Origin: Nitrosarchaeum sp.
GTDB lineage: Archaea > Thermoproteota > Nitrososphaeria > Nitrososphaerales > Nitrosopumilaceae
Length of the DNA stretch: 64,000 nt
Assembly (NCBI GenBank): GCA_003569705.1
Contig: BGOU01000002.1
Coordinates: forward strand, 124,001-188,000
Direction: 5' to 3'
Under the pieces are notes generated by a model. The model worked only from the letters and a program-made list of their open reading frames with translations. It did no database searches and was not told the origin of the DNA. Below are positions 8,948 through 18,006 of this stretch, one piece after another. The first letter of the stretch is position 1. Every line of letters starts with the position of its first letter. Both the position numbers and the translations under genes were made by a program.

Positions 8948-9598
8948 TTACTTACCAATCTGATTTCTTACTTTCTCTAAAATGTCATCATCGACAAGTT
9001 TTTGTTCGTGTAATGCTTGTGTAATTTGCATTACGTCAGTTATCGAATGCAATTTAACTCCTAATTCTTTCAGCGCTTCATCAGCACCCTCCATTCTGTT
9101 AACAATTACATATGCGTCTTCTATTGTTATGTTTGCTTCTTTCAATGATTTTATTGCATTTACAACTGAACCTCCAGTTGTTGCAACATCATCTATCATT
9201 ACAACTTTCATTCCTTCATAAATTTGTCCTTCAACCGATTTTGAAGTTCCATAATCTTTTGGTTTACTTCTTACATAGATTAATGGCTTAACTATTTCAA
9301 TTGCTAACGCTGAGGCAATAATCAACCCACCGGTAGGGACTGATACTAAAGAATCAAAACTATTCAATCCTATACTTTCTACAATATTGTTTTGCAAATA
9401 TTTTATCATAGTTCTGAATTGATGAGGATAACTAGGAACTAGTCTCAAATCAACATAGTATGAACTTTTTTTGCCACTAGCAAGTGTAAACTCTCCAAAT
9501 TTTATTATCTCCTTTTGATGTAAAAAGGTTGCAAACTCTTTTACAAATTCCATATCTAAATTAACTACGCTGGATTTATTTTGGTTTGTATTATGCAT
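8948..9598 (-). CDS. pyrE: Orotate phosphoribosyltransferase
   Basis: This 216-residue enzyme converts orotate plus PRPP to OMP in pyrimidine synthesis. The PRPP-binding signature KVVMIDDVATTGGSV lies at residues 131-145, with the N-terminal FTLASGKKSSYYVDLR substrate region and the mobile loop KPKDYGTSKSVEGQ. The N-terminus is uncertain: ATG 9598 gives 15 extra residues before MEFVKEF, and the 9598 start would sit only 5 bases from the divergent gene's ATG at 9604. OMP decarboxylase is not adjacent. Confidence 0.93.
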   Translation of the reverse strand: MHNTNQNKSSVVNLDMEFVKEFATFLHQKEIIKFGEFTLASGKKSSYYVDLRLVPSYPHQFRTMIKYLQNNIVESIGLNSFDSLVSVPTGGLIIASALAIEIVKPLIYVRSKPKDYGTSKSVEGQIYEGMKVVMIDDVATTGGSVVNAIKSLKEANITIEDAYVIVNRMEGADEALKELGVKLHSITDVMQITQALHEQKLVDDDILEKVRNQIGK

Positions 9599-9603
9599 TA
9601 ATC

Positions 9604-10686
9604 ATGCCTGAAATCTGGTTAAATTATGGTATTACTGACGTTGTTCTTGATATTCGAGCAGAGAATTTAGAACAAAAAATTGATTCTGATGGTAAATTTT
9701 TGGAAGATACCGCGATCAATGAAAAATTGAGTACTGTTGATTTAACAACACCTATGGAACTTGTAGTTTTACATAACTCAAAATCCGTTCAAAAAATTAT
9801 CTCATCATTATTTACAATATGTGAACAAAAATCATTACCATTTCCTAAAATTTTGGCTGAGAAAAAAATAATGAATCTGGTAAAATCTGGTTTACCAGAA
9901 GGAAGTTCAATTAATGAATTTGATAATGCTGATCTTTCCAATTCTAATCTTGTTTTTATCGGAGAAATGGAATTTGATGGTTTATTTGGATATGAGACAA
10001 TTTCTACTCGATTAATCAAAAAGTTTGGTCAGGAATCAATGCTTTCTGCATATGCAAAAAGAAAGAGTAACCTTCCTACACCTGGACAACTAACAGAAAG
10101 TTTTGATGAAGCCAAAAAATTTGTTGATAATTTTGAAATTAAGGCAATTGAAATTGTAGCAAATTCTCAAGGTATTGTTGATTTTACAATAGGACATCCT
10201 TCAGAAACTATTTCATCTACAAAAACTATGGAATCATTTGCAATCAAAGATATCGGCCACCACAAATCAATGATAATTAGCACTGGAAAAGATTCAAGTA
10301 ATGATAATCTTGGAAAATCGCTTTCATCTCTTTGGAATTGTGCTAGTGCAATACAAAATGGTGGCTTATCTATCTTGGTAGCAGAATGTAAATCTGGATT
10401 GGGTTCTGATGCACTTCAACAATACATTGAGGGTAGATTAAGTCTTGATCAACTTAAAAATCCAACTAAATATATTTCTGGAATGGAGGATCTACTATTT
10501 TTATCAGAAATACAAAAGAATTTTCAAATTGGATTGGTTTCAATTCTTCCAGAATATTATGTAAAAAAATTAAATATGATTTCGATGTCTGGAATAAAAC
10601 CTTCTCTGGATTATATTTTAAAAACACAAGGTGTTAGACAAAAAGTTGCAGTTGTAATGGATGGGGCTAGAGTTTTACTAAGGTAA
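9604..10686 (+). CDS. Divergent LarA-like (lactate racemase family) protein without recognisable nickel ligands
   Basis: This is a 360-residue protein of uncertain function. Its start (IWLNYGITDVVLDI) and the C-terminal segment GGLSILVAECKSGLG resemble the N-terminal strand and the conserved GGxIILVAECxEGxG region of LarA-like (DUF2088) proteins. The middle, where LarA has GH-x-EPHYFAGYSGGRK (nickel histidine and pincer-binding lysine), here reads GEMEFDGLFGYETIST, so the ligand histidines and lysine are absent. It may be a non-racemase or regulatory relative. ATG 9604 is preferred to 9586, which would run into pyrE. Its 3' end overlaps the convergent protease gene by 9 bases. LarB, LarC and LarE homologues occur about 44 kb away. 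Confidence 0.55.
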   Translation: MPEIWLNYGITDVVLDIRAENLEQKIDSDGKFLEDTAINEKLSTVDLTTPMELVVLHNSKSVQKIISSLFTICEQKSLPFPKILAEKKIMNLVKSGLPEGSSINEFDNADLSNSNLVFIGEMEFDGLFGYETISTRLIKKFGQESMLSAYAKRKSNLPTPGQLTESFDEAKKFVDNFEIKAIEIVANSQGIVDFTIGHPSETISSTKTMESFAIKDIGHHKSMIISTGKDSSNDNLGKSLSSLWNCASAIQNGGLSILVAECKSGLGSDALQQYIEGRLSLDQLKNPTKYISGMEDLLFLSEIQKNFQIGLVSILPEYYVKKLNMISMSGIKPSLDYILKTQGVRQKVAVVMDGARVLLR

Positions 10687-11784
10687 AAAATTAGATAAAA
10701 AATTTGTTGGTATTGGTGCACACAAAACAGCTAATCCTATAACCCCCAAGTATGCAAGTTTCCTATTTTTTGATAATGGAGAAACATCATCAAGTGGCAT
10801 TGCACTGGGATTTCTTGAACTTAAAACAAGAATTAACATTGCCATTAACCAATAATTTAACAAAACAAGAATTGCCATACTTCCAATTGTTGCATACTTG
10901 TGACGTTTGGCACCAAGTAGAGTTCTTGCCATATGGCCACCATCTAGCTGCCAAGCTGGTAATAAATTCAAGAATGTGATTAAAAATCCAATCCAAGCTG
11001 CAAATAAAACTGGTGTCATTATTACTTCATGACCTGTTCCACCTTTTCCAAACAACGCTAAACTTGCAGTCATTAGTAATGGCTCTCCTTGATTCCATTC
11101 CATTAATTTTGAATCTGCAAAAAGTCCATGTGCAATATCTTCTTGCAGTATAGGTGCAGTGTATGCACCATACATTGAAACTATAATTGTGATTATCAGT
11201 CCCGCAATTGGCCCTGCTATTGCCACATCAAATAAAATTTCTCGATTAATTGTTAATCCACGTGATTGAATAAATGCGCCAAAAGTTGGAATCCCAATAA
11301 TTGGTAATCCTGGTATGAAAAATGGCCATGTTGTCTTTAGTTTGTGAGCCTTAGCTGCAACTAGATGACCCAACTCATGAATCCCTAAAATTCCTAAAAG
11401 TGAAAGTGTATAGATTCCTGCCATTTCTAATGGCTCGCCAATATTTATGATAGAATTTGTTCCTGTAGTACGATAATACCCATCAATCATTACAAATGCA
11501 ATCACAATTGCAAACAAAATTCGTGGAGTCCAAGATGTGTTTAACCACTTCTTTTGTTTTTTTGGAGTAAATTTTTGAATGATGATATATTTACCATCTT
11601 CCATTTGTTCAAGCTTACAGACATAGTTCATATTTTCTAATTTTCTTGCCAAATCCTCAAATTTTGATTTAAAATCATGATCATCAATCCTAAATTCCAA
11701 AGAATACATCTCTCTGTTGAACTGACTCACTTCAAACAATGAATTGACTAAGGAAATCACGTCTTCCTGACTAGAGTCACTCAT
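10678..11784 (-). CDS. Site-2 protease family (M50) intramembrane metalloprotease
   Basis: This 368-residue multi-pass membrane protein carries HELGH at residues 136-140 (zinc ligands and catalytic glutamate) and the second zinc motif LDGGH near residue 280, the hallmark of S2P/SpoIVFB peptidases that cut membrane-bound substrates. A soluble N-terminal region of about 85 residues precedes the first helix. Substrates are not known from the sequence. It is convergent with the LarA-like gene and divergent from the acetyltransferase gene at 11860, with a 75-base shared promoter region. Confidence 0.9.
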   Translation of the reverse strand: MSDSSQEDVISLVNSLFEVSQFNREMYSLEFRIDDHDFKSKFEDLARKLENMNYVCKLEQMEDGKYIIIQKFTPKKQKKWLNTSWTPRILFAIVIAFVMIDGYYRTTGTNSIINIGEPLEMAGIYTLSLLGILGIHELGHLVAAKAHKLKTTWPFFIPGLPIIGIPTFGAFIQSRGLTINREILFDVAIAGPIAGLIITIIVSMYGAYTAPILQEDIAHGLFADSKLMEWNQGEPLLMTASLALFGKGGTGHEVIMTPVLFAAWIGFLITFLNLLPAWQLDGGHMARTLLGAKRHKYATIGSMAILVLLNYWLMAMLILVLSSRNPSAMPLDDVSPLSKNRKLAYLGVIGLAVLCAPIPTNFLSNFLP

Positions 11785-11859
11785 TCTGTTTACGGCTATT
11801 CCTTTCCATTAAATGGTTTGTGGTCTAAAATTAAATATTGATAATACAATATACTAGTA

Positions 11860-12357
11860 ATGCAAGTAATTCTTAGACAATTGGATGACTGCAACATACG
11901 CCGTGCAGAACCAAGTGATTTGATTCCTGTAATGGAAATCAATCTGAAAACACTTCCTGAACACTATTCAGATTATTTCTATGAAAGTCTACTTGCCGAA
12001 ATTCCAGAGGCATTCATTGTTGCAGAAATTGGGGGAAAACATGTTGGTTACATAATGTGTAAAACTGAATACGGTTTCTCTAATTTTAAAAAATTAGGAT
12101 TTGTAAAAAAAGGTCACGTGGTATCTATTGCAGTTCTTGATGAATATAGAAAAAAAGGAATTGGTAAAGCACTGGTTGAAGAATCTGTAAATGGTGTTAA
12201 ACTAAAAAAATGCGACGAGTTTTATCTTGAGGTACGATCTAGTAATAATGATGCCGTACGATTGTATGAAAAACTAGGTTTTGTTATTAGACAAAAACTT
12301 AATGCATATTATCGTGATGGCGAAGATGCATATCTTATGGCAATTGAATTGAACTAG
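11860..12357 (+). CDS. rimI: RimI/Ard1-type N-terminal protein acetyltransferase
   Basis: This 165-residue GNAT enzyme has the acetyl-CoA loop RKKGIGKAL at about residues 102-110, and motif B residues SSNNDAVRLYEKLGF; the ending YYRDGEDAYLMAIEL is typical of archaeal Ard1/NatA-like catalytic subunits that acetylate nascent protein N-termini. ATG 11860 follows a TATA-like stretch by about 25 bases, suggesting a leaderless message. A small membrane protein gene follows 37 bases downstream and may be co-transcribed. Confidence 0.88.
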   Translation: MQVILRQLDDCNIRRAEPSDLIPVMEINLKTLPEHYSDYFYESLLAEIPEAFIVAEIGGKHVGYIMCKTEYGFSNFKKLGFVKKGHVVSIAVLDEYRKKGIGKALVEESVNGVKLKKCDEFYLEVRSSNNDAVRLYEKLGFVIRQKLNAYYRDGEDAYLMAIELN

Positions 12358-12394
12358 TTCAAACCAATAAATAACTCACAACAAACTTGAGCTC

Positions 12395-12613
12395 ATGGAT
12401 AAACGTAAAGGAATGGGGATTACAATTTTTGTACTATGTATTACTGCATTCTTTCTTTACGCATACTTGCTAATGCTATCTGAATGGAGTCCTATTGTAT
12501 TACAATTATCTATTTTGATGATTGCAGGCGGAATACTTGGTGTAGTAGCTTGGATTGGATATGTAATGGCAACGACAAAACCTTCATCTGCATCAATTTC
12601 ATCAGATGATTAA
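12395..12613 (+). CDS. Small two-helix membrane protein, function unknown
   Basis: This 72-residue protein has a basic N-terminus (MDKRKG), two hydrophobic helices (about residues 8-29 and 34-58) and a short serine-rich polar tail. I do not recognise a family. It ends one base before the stop of the convergent Trm5-like gene, so it is tightly packed between real genes, which supports its being coding. It may share a transcript with the acetyltransferase upstream. Confidence 0.65.
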   Translation: MDKRKGMGITIFVLCITAFFLYAYLLMLSEWSPIVLQLSILMIAGGILGVVAWIGYVMATTKPSSASISSDD

Positions 12614-12614
12614 T

Positions 12615-13451
12615 TTATTTTGAAATCTTAACATCAACAACTGTTTGATAGTATCTAGGACCTACAGCTCTTACGATTTTTGATCCTAAAATTTCTGATT
12701 TAACTGGAGTTACTTGCAGATAATGTTCTTCAGAAAGTTTTCCTGCATTTGATTTTTTATCGGCATGAATATGAGAATAATAGTGAATTATCCCACCGTT
12801 TTTTGTTGCATTAATTGCAGACTCTAAGAATTCATCTGATCTTTCAGGAAGAAGCATTAAAGTTCTATCTGATTTATTTTTTAATTGTTCTTGAATTACT
12901 TGCGATGCGTCTCCATTTATCGAGATTATACTTCCTGCAATCTTATTTGAGATGATGTTCTTTTCACAAAGTTTTGTTGCAACTGGATTGATATCTATAC
13001 TATACACTGTACATCTCTTTTTTTTTGCAATCATGATTGAAAACATGCCTACACCAGCAAACATATTGACAACAATTTCTCCATCTTGAACCAAATTAGC
13101 AATTCTTTCTCTTTCCGTAGATAATCTCGGCGAAAAAAATGCATTTTCAACATCCACTGTAAATTTACAGCCAAATTCTTTGTATTCTGTTTCTGTCCTA
13201 TCCTCTCCTGCTAGGATCTCTAAATTTCTGGTACGAAAATCTCCTTCAACAGCAGAAGCCTGATAAAAAACACTCTTTGCAATTTTTACTTCATTTAGGA
13301 GAGTTTCTCCGATGAGTTTCTTCTTAGTTAGTAACGAATTTGGGATTTTAACTATAATTATATCTCCAATCTGATCAAAAGATGAGATGAGTTCTTGACT
13401 CTCTTGCGAAGTAAGTATATTTTCCAATGACTTCTTTAACATTCGAGTCAA
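12615..13451 (-). CDS. Trm5/TYW2-like tRNA-G37 methyltransferase
   Basis: This 278-residue class I SAM enzyme has the Trm5-family core: the SAM loop VVNMFAGVGMFS at residues 127-138, preceded by FSPRLSTERERI, which is diagnostic of the Trm5/Taw2 group (substrate region before motif I). The motif IV region reads MLLPERSDEF. Trm5 makes m1G37, which protects the reading frame; Taw2 instead transfers an aminocarboxypropyl group for wyosine. The two cannot be separated with certainty here. Its start overlaps the ABCE1 stop by 4 bases, so the two translation genes are coupled. Confidence 0.85.
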   Translation of the reverse strand: MTRMLKKSLENILTSQESQELISSFDQIGDIIIVKIPNSLLTKKKLIGETLLNEVKIAKSVFYQASAVEGDFRTRNLEILAGEDRTETEYKEFGCKFTVDVENAFFSPRLSTERERIANLVQDGEIVVNMFAGVGMFSIMIAKKKRCTVYSIDINPVATKLCEKNIISNKIAGSIISINGDASQVIQEQLKNKSDRTLMLLPERSDEFLESAINATKNGGIIHYYSHIHADKKSNAGKLSEEHYLQVTPVKSEILGSKIVRAVGPRYYQTVVDVKISK

Positions 13452-15235
13452 TTTTTGTAATAAAAATTACCTGAACTTTTTTGCTCTTTATCTAATCTAC
13501 TTTCTAGTTTGTTTACACGCGGTCTCAAACTTCTTTCATCTCTTCTAAATGACATGTCAAGTGATTTTAGGAATCTATTCATTGCATCTGCTTTTGGCAT
13601 TGGGGATGTTGCATGTCCAGATAATCCTGATATGCCTTCAAAAATTATCATAGAGTCAGATATAAGATCCATTAATTGTATGTCATGATCTACAACAATA
13701 GCTGTTTTTCCAAATGATCGAACAAATTTCTGTACGAATTTTGCAACAGTTATTCTGTCTTCTACATCTAAAAATGCAGATGGTTCATCTAATGCATAAA
13801 GATCTACTTTTTGTAAAAGACATGCAGCAACTGAAACTTTTTGTAATTCACCACCTGATAGATTCTTTACTGATTTATTGTATAATTTTTTAATTTTTAA
13901 TGGATCTAGTATCTGCTCTTCTTCCTGACTTCCTTCAATTGGACCTCCGTTTGCCTTGTCTAACAATACTATGACTTCGGCATCAACATCGTTCTGAAGA
14001 TATTGCGGTTTATACGCGATTTTTATTTTTTTATCAATATGTCCTAAATCTGGTTTTTCTACACCTGCAATCATCTTCATTAGTGTTGTTTTTCCAAGTG
14101 CATTTGCACCCATTATCCCTAATACTTCACCTTTTCTTACTCTACCAGGCTCAACCGTAACTGAGAATGATGAATATTTTTTCTCCAATCTTGGATATGA
14201 TATAATTTCACTCCCTTCTTGAAATTCATCAGTAGTTGAAGAAGATATATCGAAAGAAAATTTCTTGTCTCTGAATCTAACATTTTCAGTTGGTAGATAA
14301 CCATCGAGAAACACATTGATTCCAATTTTGGTTGATAATACACTAGAAACTATTCCATATGCTGAAGGTTCACCATAAAGTAATTCTATGTAATCACTAA
14401 GAAAATCAAGTAATGTTAAATCATGTTCAACAACCATTACGCTTTTTCCAATTTTAGCTAGGCTTTGAATTACTCTTGCTACGCTTTTTCTTTGAAATAC
14501 ATCATTGTATGATGATGGTTCGTCAAAAAAGTAAAACTCTGTATCTTTTGATGCAACAGCTGCTATAGCTAATCTTTGAAGCTCACCACCACTAAGTTCT
14601 TTGAGATTTTGTTCCATCGAATTTTCTAATCCTAATTCTTTGATTAATTCTCTTGATACTCCACGTTCATCATATTTTTCCATTAACTCTTTTCCAGTAC
14701 CATCAAATGCTTGTGCAACATGATGTACTTGCTGTGGTTTAATCGATGCACGAAGTTGTTTATTTTTAATTTTTTCAAAATGAGATTTTAATTCTGTTCC
14801 ACCATAATACTTTAAAACTTCATCCCATTCTGGAGGGTTTTCATATCTTCCTAAATTTGGTTTTAAGTTCCCAGAAAGAATGTTTACTACGGTACTTTTC
14901 CCCATACCGTTTCTTCCTAGTAATCCTATGACTTCTCCTTTTCTTGGCGTAGGTAACCTGTATAATCGAAATGAGTTTGGACCATATTGATGAATTTTAT
15001 CCGATGCTAATTCAGCTGCTAAATTAACAATAGTAATTGCATCAAAGGGACAAACTTTGACGCATATGCCACATCCATTACAAACATCTTCATCTATCTG
15101 GGCTTTTTTTGTCTCTTCGTTAAGTATGATGCAATCAGCCCCTGATTTGTTGACTGGGCAATACTTTATGCACTCCAACCCGCATTTTTTTGGTTGGCAA
15201 AGGTCTTTGTCTAATACTGCAACTCTGTGAGTCAT
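13448..15235 (-). CDS. rli1: ABCE1/Rli1 ribosome-recycling ATPase
   Basis: This 595-residue twin-ATPase splits ribosomes after termination. The N-terminal Fe-S domain has eight cysteines in the order expected (CQPKKCGLECIKYCP, then CNGCGICVKVCP). Both nucleotide-binding domains are complete: Walker A GRNGMGKST and GANALGKTT, signatures LSGGELQ twice, and a hinge-like C-terminus. Length matches the family. It is first in a two-gene operon with the Trm5-like gene. The 5S rRNA gene lies about 95 bases upstream, divergently transcribed. Confidence 0.97.
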   Translation of the reverse strand: MTHRVAVLDKDLCQPKKCGLECIKYCPVNKSGADCIILNEETKKAQIDEDVCNGCGICVKVCPFDAITIVNLAAELASDKIHQYGPNSFRLYRLPTPRKGEVIGLLGRNGMGKSTVVNILSGNLKPNLGRYENPPEWDEVLKYYGGTELKSHFEKIKNKQLRASIKPQQVHHVAQAFDGTGKELMEKYDERGVSRELIKELGLENSMEQNLKELSGGELQRLAIAAVASKDTEFYFFDEPSSYNDVFQRKSVARVIQSLAKIGKSVMVVEHDLTLLDFLSDYIELLYGEPSAYGIVSSVLSTKIGINVFLDGYLPTENVRFRDKKFSFDISSSTTDEFQEGSEIISYPRLEKKYSSFSVTVEPGRVRKGEVLGIMGANALGKTTLMKMIAGVEKPDLGHIDKKIKIAYKPQYLQNDVDAEVIVLLDKANGGPIEGSQEEEQILDPLKIKKLYNKSVKNLSGGELQKVSVAACLLQKVDLYALDEPSAFLDVEDRITVAKFVQKFVRSFGKTAIVVDHDIQLMDLISDSMIIFEGISGLSGHATSPMPKADAMNRFLKSLDMSFRRDERSLRPRVNKLESRLDKEQKSSGNFYYKN

Positions 15236-15328
15236 GTCGTAATTCGATTATTCCTTGCTTTATACCTCTTTTGAACTATCTAAAACAAGGCGTTACCTTA
15301 ATAGATAAGAATCTGTCAACGTTGTTCA

Positions 15329-15444
15329 AGCCGGCCATAGCGTTAGGGTGCGACCCAATCCCATTCCGAACTTGGAAGTCAAACCTAATGTCGCTGTTGT
15401 GCTACTAAGGTGCGAGAGCCCTTGGGAAGCAACAGTGCTGGCAT
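15329..15444 (+). rRNA. rrf: 5S ribosomal RNA
   Basis: The ends pair as helix I (GCCGGC at about 15330 with GCTGGC at about 15437-15442). The conserved loop-B/helix-III core GACCCAATCCCATTCCGAACTTGGAAG is recognisable from about 15352 (shown here in part: CCCATTCCGAACTTGGAAG), as is the 3' half loop-E segment GCGAGAGCCCTTGGGAAG. The gene stands alone, not next to 16S or 23S. A TATA-like TTAATAGATAAG lies about 25 bases upstream. The exact ends are uncertain by a few bases. Confidence 0.92.
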
Positions 15445-15468
15445 TTTCTATTATCTCTCAATCAATCT

Positions 15469-15476
15469 TTTAATAT
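15469..15476 (+). promoter_or_regulatory. TATA box for the mini zinc-finger gene
   Basis: TTTAATAT sits 29-36 bases before ATG 15505. This spacing fits a leaderless transcript from 15505 and argues against the in-frame ATG at 15475, which would overlap the box. Confidence 0.5.
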
Positions 15477-15504
15477 GGAATTTATGATTTGTACTGTGAT
15501 TTCA

Positions 15505-15633
15505 ATGGCTACCTGTGTTGTTTGTGGACAGCAATTTTCAGATGATATACGATTTTTAAATCATATGATGGATAAACATGGTTTTAGAAATCCAAATACC
15601 GATAAACCAGATAGAAACAGTAGGGGCTACTGA
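15505..15633 (+). CDS. 42-residue single C2H2 zinc-finger protein
   Basis: The reading frame from ATG 15505 encodes MATCVVCGQQF and contains C-x2-C-x12-H-x4-H (CVVC...NHMMDKH), a complete classical C2H2 finger, followed by a short basic, polar tail ending SRGY. It is too short for ordinary gene callers. Small stand-alone zinc fingers are common in these archaea and can bind DNA, RNA or proteins; the target here is unknown. It lies between 5S rRNA and the convergent gene at 15635, whose stop is one base away. An upstream in-frame ATG at 15475 would add ten residues. Confidence 0.75.
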   Translation: MATCVVCGQQFSDDIRFLNHMMDKHGFRNPNTDKPDRNSRGY

Positions 15634-15634
15634 T

Positions 15635-15823
15635 TTAATCCAATTCTTTTAAAATATCTTTGAGTGTTTCTATTTCATCATTTAGAAAATCAACTCTTAC
15701 AATTACACTTGTTTTGGCACTTTCTGATATGTTGTATTTCAATTCTTTTTGAATTAATTCTGTGAACTGTTCACGTTCCATTATGAGATCACTTAATCGC
15801 ATTATTGCATTTTCAATAGTCAT
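15635..15823 (-). CDS. Small helical protein, function unknown
   Basis: This protein is 62 residues from ATG 15823 (MTIENAIMRL); a longer form to 15868 would add a less plausible leader (MHTSRWTHAQNW). It is rich in charged and leucine residues with heptad-like spacing (LSDLIMEREQFTELIQKEL, VDFLNDEIETLKDILKEL), so a coiled coil or helical hairpin is likely. No family was recognised. It is convergent with the zinc-finger gene. Bases 15869-16030 upstream hold no gene that I can support. Confidence 0.55.
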   Translation of the reverse strand: MTIENAIMRLSDLIMEREQFTELIQKELKYNISESAKTSVIVRVDFLNDEIETLKDILKELD

Positions 15824-16030
15824 CACTTTTCTCCAATTTTGTGCATGTGTCCATCTGGATGTATGCATTGATTCCCTATGTGTTTGTAATGTATGTAATC
15901 ATGACCTGTATGATGTACGTCGTTACAATTACAAGGACTCTTTTTTATCATGTTATGTTGATGATATTTTTGTATAATAACTTAGAAACTGATTTTCAAT
16001 AATGATATTGATCTAATTTGTATTTTTAAT

Positions 16031-17509
16031 TTATATATTTTGTAAGTAATCTAGAATTAATCTTACTCCAAAACCTGTGGCGCCTTTTGGATTGTAAGGC
16101 TTTTCTTTTGTTGCTACTTGTGTCCATGCAACCCCTGCAATATCAATATGAATCCAAGGCGTATTTTCAATCGCATTTCTTAAAAATGCTGCAGCGGTAA
16201 TTGTGCCTGCAGCTCTTCCAATTCCAACATTTTTCATATCTGCAACGTCTGATTTCACCATATCCATATAATCGCCATTTAGTGGGAGCTCCCAAATCTC
16301 TTCTGTTGTTCTTTTTGATGATTCCATGATCTTTTGTGTTAGCTTGTCATTGTTTGAAACTATACCTGCTATGTTTGTACCTAGTGCAATTATACAAGCA
16401 CCAGTCAATGTTGCAAAATCAATAATTGCCTTTGGTGAATATTGTTTTTCACCATAAGATAATGCATCTGCTAAAATTATTCTTCCTTCCGCATCTGTAT
16501 TTAGAATCTCTGCAGTTTTTCCGCTGTATAATTTTATGATATCTCCAGGTCGGTATGACTCTCCTCCAGGCATATTTTCAACTGATGGAATAATTCCCAC
16601 TACATTGATTGGCAATTTTAATTCTGATACTGCTTTCATTATTCCAATAACTGTACATCCACCACATTTATCGAATTTCATTTCATCCATTTTCTCACCA
16701 GGTTTTAATGAAATACCACCTGTGTCAAACGTTACTGCTTTGCCAACTAATACAATTGGTTTTTCATTTCTAGAACCATGATTGTATTCTAAAATTATCA
16801 GTTTAGGTTCATTTTTACTTCCTTGTCCTACTGCAGTAATTCCGCCGAATCCTTTCTTTTTGAGTTCATTTTTTGAAATGATATTGCATTTCATATTGTT
16901 CTTTTTTGATATGATTCTTGCAAAATTTGCTAATGTTGCAGGTATGCATTCGTTTGGAGGTAGATTGGCAATACTTTTTGTGTATATAGCACCATCCGAA
17001 ACTATCTCTGCAATTTTTATTGCTTTTGAAATTTTTTCTGATTTGGAAACTAAAATAGTAAGATCTGGAATATTATTTTCTTTTTTTGATTTATATTTTT
17101 CAAATTTATAAAGAGACATTTTACATCCTTCTACTATCTGAGATACTGACGAAATAGGTTCAATTAGAGAACTTGGTGGTACTATTATGGAAAATTCTTT
17201 TAGTTTTAACTCTCTGGCCTTTTGAGCAATTTTACCTGAAACAAATCTTATGGTGTCATTAGTAAAGTTCTCTTTTTTACCTAATCCTGCTAAGAGTATT
17301 CTTTGCGATGCTGTTCTACCTGTAGTTGGAATGACTAATATTTTGCCAAATACTCCTCCCATGTCATTTGTTGATTGTTTTATTGATGGGATGATTTTAA
17401 AATCAATATTTTCTAATCCTAATACTTTATCTGAATCTTCTAATACAAATCCACAAAGCATTGCTGTTTTCTTTTTCGAATTATTTGGATTTTCTATTCT
17501 TATCTTCAT
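16031..17509 (-). CDS. pepA: Leucyl aminopeptidase (M17, PepA)
   Basis: This 492-residue cytosolic aminopeptidase removes N-terminal residues from peptides. The metal-site motifs of M17 are present: VGKAVTFDTGGISLKP with the binding lysine and aspartate, MKFDKCGG, and the family signature NTDAEGRIILADAL. The catalytic domain is in the C-terminal half and the variable N-terminal domain in the first 160 residues, as usual. The protein may also act in PepA-like peptide turnover during starvation; nothing in context specifies that. Confidence 0.95.
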   Translation of the reverse strand: MKIRIENPNNSKKKTAMLCGFVLEDSDKVLGLENIDFKIIPSIKQSTNDMGGVFGKILVIPTTGRTASQRILLAGLGKKENFTNDTIRFVSGKIAQKARELKLKEFSIIVPPSSLIEPISSVSQIVEGCKMSLYKFEKYKSKKENNIPDLTILVSKSEKISKAIKIAEIVSDGAIYTKSIANLPPNECIPATLANFARIISKKNNMKCNIISKNELKKKGFGGITAVGQGSKNEPKLIILEYNHGSRNEKPIVLVGKAVTFDTGGISLKPGEKMDEMKFDKCGGCTVIGIMKAVSELKLPINVVGIIPSVENMPGGESYRPGDIIKLYSGKTAEILNTDAEGRIILADALSYGEKQYSPKAIIDFATLTGACIIALGTNIAGIVSNNDKLTQKIMESSKRTTEEIWELPLNGDYMDMVKSDVADMKNVGIGRAAGTITAAAFLRNAIENTPWIHIDIAGVAWTQVATKEKPYNPKGATGFGVRLILDYLQNI

Positions 17510-17549
17510 TATTATAAAAATCTGAGTTTTGATGTGCTATTTAGATTTA

Positions 17550-17927
17550 CTAGAGATCTATCTTTTTACTATTTGAGAATAAGCTTGCAGATCTTATAAA
17601 AACAGCTTTTACAGTTTTACATTCATGTTCGCATTTTTCATTCATTTTAATTTTGTTTGAGTTTCCTCCTTTTGTTGTAATTATTGCTCTTAGTAATGGC
17701 AAAAGTGCAGCTCTTCCACCGTATGCCGTTTTTTCATCTATTAACCAAAACATTTCTAATGCTGATTCTCCCAATATTGTTTTTTTTAGTTTTATGCCAA
17801 ATTCTGAATAATGTCCGATCATTATCAAATTACCTCTTGTGAGAAATTCAACCATTTTTGCAAATTTCACACACAAATAACATTGATTATCATAAACTAC
17901 CATTGGCACTTTTTCTTTGTTATTCAC
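17550..17927 (-). CDS. DCC-family (DUF393, YuxK-like) thiol-disulfide protein
   Basis: This 125-residue protein begins with VVYDNQCYLCVKF, the D-x-x-C-x-x-C motif (C16, C19) of the DCC thioredoxin-like family, placed as usual after the first beta strand. The WLIDEKTAYGGRAAL segment matches the family's G-x-A-A-L region. A redox role is inferred from the family; its partners are unknown. The gene lies 40 bases upstream of pepA on the same strand and is divergent from the transketolase operon. Confidence 0.75.
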   Translation of the reverse strand: MNNKEKVPMVVYDNQCYLCVKFAKMVEFLTRGNLIMIGHYSEFGIKLKKTILGESALEMFWLIDEKTAYGGRAALLPLLRAIITTKGGNSNKIKMNEKCEHECKTVKAVFIRSASLFSNSKKIDL

Positions 17928-18006
17928 AATACTGCTTAGTTACCATCAGATTAAAATTTTGCAGAAGTAGATTTTTATTAAATTTGTGAATGATTATAAT
18001 CGAGAA

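Noticed and set aside
15869-16030. C/D box small RNA (TGATGAT ... CTGA at about 15958-15995)
   Set aside because: C and D boxes are only about 30 bases apart with no internal D'/C' boxes and no clear guide; likely chance in AT-rich DNA.
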